Below are positions 19,906-21,250 of a DNA stretch of 21,250 nucleotides, one piece after another (position 1 is the stretch's first letter; the number at the start of each line of letters is the position of its first letter). Made by a program: the position numbers and the translations under genes. Source of the stretch: UMGS1002 sp045586785 (GTDB taxonomy: Bacteria > Bacillota > Clostridia > Oscillospirales > CAG-272); assembly GCA_045586785.1 (NCBI GenBank), contig JAZNBA010000037.1, positions 1 through 21,250 of the forward strand. Reading direction: 5' to 3'. Below the pieces are notes generated by a model. That model ran no database searches. It was not told where the DNA came from and saw only the letters and a program-made list of their open reading frames with translations.

Positions 19906-21250
19906 ATGAAAAAGCGAATTATCTCACTTATTCTCAGCGTAGTGCTGACAATGGCTTGCTTTGTATTCCCCGCAAACGCGGTAGGACTCACTGCAACAGC
20001 TACTCCGTCGGTAGAAGTCGCGTATGTAGGCGATACTATCACTGTCGAAGTAGTACTTTCTGAAAAGATCGATAAGATCACTACCGGTGCGATAGAAGTG
20101 CTTTATGACGAGACCGTCTTAAAGCTGGTCAGCGGCAGCAGATGGAATATCCCGGATCAATATGATGCCATCCCGTTCCCTGAAAATGACGAATGCGTAC
20201 TTATGAACTCTTTTAAAATTGCTGAAAAAAGAGGTGCGTTCGGATACGGCGGAGGATACGTTGCTCTTGAAGGCAAAATATTCACTGCGAAATTCAAGGT
20301 TATTGATGGCGCAAAGCTCGGAAAAACAGAGATCAATTGCGCTATCCAATTGAATCAAACCGCAGAACTGAAGGAAGGCGCGGATATTATAGCAGTAGTA
20401 ATTACTAACGTTCCCGCTGCTGTTACCGTAGCTTGCAACCACAGCTTCACTGCTCAGAACACCGATGCAAAGTATCTTGCAGAGCCCGCGTCCTGCACCG
20501 CTGCTGCAAAGTACTACTTCAGCTGTGTAAGCTGCGGCGAGAAGGGTACCGAGACCTTTGATTTCGGCACTACCGCAGATCACACCTTTGATAAGAAGGT
20601 AGAGAAGGATGAGTATATTGCATCCAAGGCAAGCTGCACTGCTGCTGCAGAGTATTATTATTCCTGCCAGTGCGGAGCCAAGGGCACTGCCACCTTCACA
20701 GTAGGCGAGAAGCTGCCTCACACCTTTGATCAGAAGAAGACAACTGCTCAGTACCTCAAGTCCGCGGCAGACTGCGAAAACGCGGCAGTTTACTACTACT
20801 CCTGCGCATGCGGCGAGAAGGGTACCGAGACATTTACCGACGGCACAAAGCTCGGTCATACCGGCGGCACTGCAACCTGCACACAGAAGGCAGTATGTAC
20901 CCGTTGCGGTAATGAATACGGCGAGCTGAAGGCTCACGTATATGACAAGAAGGTTACCACCGATGCATATCTCAACAAGGGTGCTGACTGCAAGAACAGC
21001 GCAACCTATTTCTACTCCTGCGTATGCGGAGCCAAGGGCACTGAGACATTTGCACACGGTGTACCTGCAAGCCACAACTATGTAGATAAGATCGCAACAG
21101 AAGCTTACTTCAAGTCCGGCGCAACCTGCACATCCCCCGCAATTTATTACTATGCATGCTCCGGCTGCGGCGAAAAGGGCAATACCACCTATGAGTACGG
21201 CGAAAAGCTGCCTCACACCTTCAACCAGAAGAAGGTAGCTGATGCATACC
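19906..21250 (+). CDS. Secreted cohesin-like protein with Cys-module repeats (runs off window)
   Basis: Open from ATG 19906 to the window end, 448 complete codons. Signal peptide (1-25, ending ANA). Cohesin-like domain at about 30-175: YVGDTITVEVVL, IEVLYDETVLKLVSG, GKIFTAKFKV, AIQLNQTAEL; clearly paralogous to the 18901 protein (LKLVSG versus LQLESG, GKIFTAKFKV versus GEIFTVSFKV). From Cys177 come six Cys modules and the start of a seventh, most about 45-48 residues long: AxCxxxAxYYYSC, then CG-x-KGT, then a His before F. Several use CxC instead of CxxC. Codon use in the module region is strongly biased (GCA, AAG, TGC, GGC), which may mark high expression. The C-terminus is not visible, so whether it is anchored or carries a dockerin is unknown. 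GAGAGGAC before the ATG supports the start. Confidence 0.85.
   Translation, partial: MKKRIISLILSVVLTMACFVFPANAVGLTATATPSVEVAYVGDTITVEVVLSEKIDKITTGAIEVLYDETVLKLVSGSRWNIPDQYDAIPFPENDECVLMNSFKIAEKRGAFGYGGGYVALEGKIFTAKFKVIDGAKLGKTEINCAIQLNQTAELKEGADIIAVVITNVPAAVTVACNHSFTAQNTDAKYLAEPASCTAAAKYYFSCVSCGEKGTETFDFGTTADHTFDKKVEKDEYIASKASCTAAAEYYYSCQCGAKGTATFTVGEKLPHTFDQKKTTAQYLKSAADCENAAVYYYSCACGEKGTETFTDGTKLGHTGGTATCTQKAVCTRCGNEYGELKAHVYDKKVTTDAYLNKGADCKNSATYFYSCVCGAKGTETFAHGVPASHNYVDKIATEAYFKSGATCTSPAIYYYACSGCGEKGNTTYEYGEKLPHTFNQKKVADAY

Overview
The window looks like a chromosome segment of an anaerobic, low-to-mid GC Firmicute, most likely a gut Clostridium relative of the Ruminococcaceae/Oscillospirales type. 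Four things point there: consensus SigA promoters with strong AGGAGG-type ribosome sites, an Opp operon with fused OppD-OppF, S23-type four-helix bundle genes, and large secreted GLUG/CxxC-repeat proteins with dockerin and cohesin modules. This placement is an inference; no rRNA is present.

Left end (1-1.9 kb): the 3' end of tadA (tRNA adenosine deaminase), a class II tRNA-Ser(CGA) with encoded CCA, and its terminator. Next come an unusual array of short ATGATG-plus-hairpin units in two opposing halves, a perfect promoter, and a two-gene unit (S23-type four-helix bundle protein and a small membrane protein). These are followed by a tRNA-Ser 3'-end remnant and a stand-alone protein resembling EF-Tu domain III. 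Two stem-loops with identical 18-bp stems lie at 1214 and 1848.

Middle (1.9-10.8 kb, all minus strand): one long operon read from about 10.8 kb leftwards. It encodes a peptide-binding lipoprotein, permeases OppB and OppC, a fused double ATPase, a small membrane protein, an imidazolonepropionase-type amidohydrolase and an M20 amidohydrolase/peptidase. The layout suggests import of peptides or acylated/modified amino acids followed by cytoplasmic hydrolysis.

Right half (11.0-21.25 kb, all plus strand): a cell-surface locus. A 1942-residue secreted protein (two GLUG beta-helix lobes around a Big_2 domain, about 17 Cys3His modules, C-terminal dockerin) is followed by a P-loop protein and a second secreted protein (FN3-like, InlB B-repeats, two Cys modules, dockerin). 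Then come a cohesin-like protein with a TTAPVV linker and a C-terminal membrane anchor, and a second cohesin-like protein with its own cysteine modules that runs off the window. Dockerin-bearing and cohesin-bearing proteins side by side, with no recognisable glycoside hydrolase, suggest a non-cellulosomal surface assembly: the anchored cohesin could dock the two dockerin proteins. A 453-bp direct repeat (dockerin tail, terminator and -35 box) flanks the AT-rich P-loop/FN3 segment, so the second dockerin gene looks like a recombination-built chimera. The surface genes have near-consensus promoters with 17-bp spacers, and three of these promoters begin with a TTGACA lying after or near a terminator.
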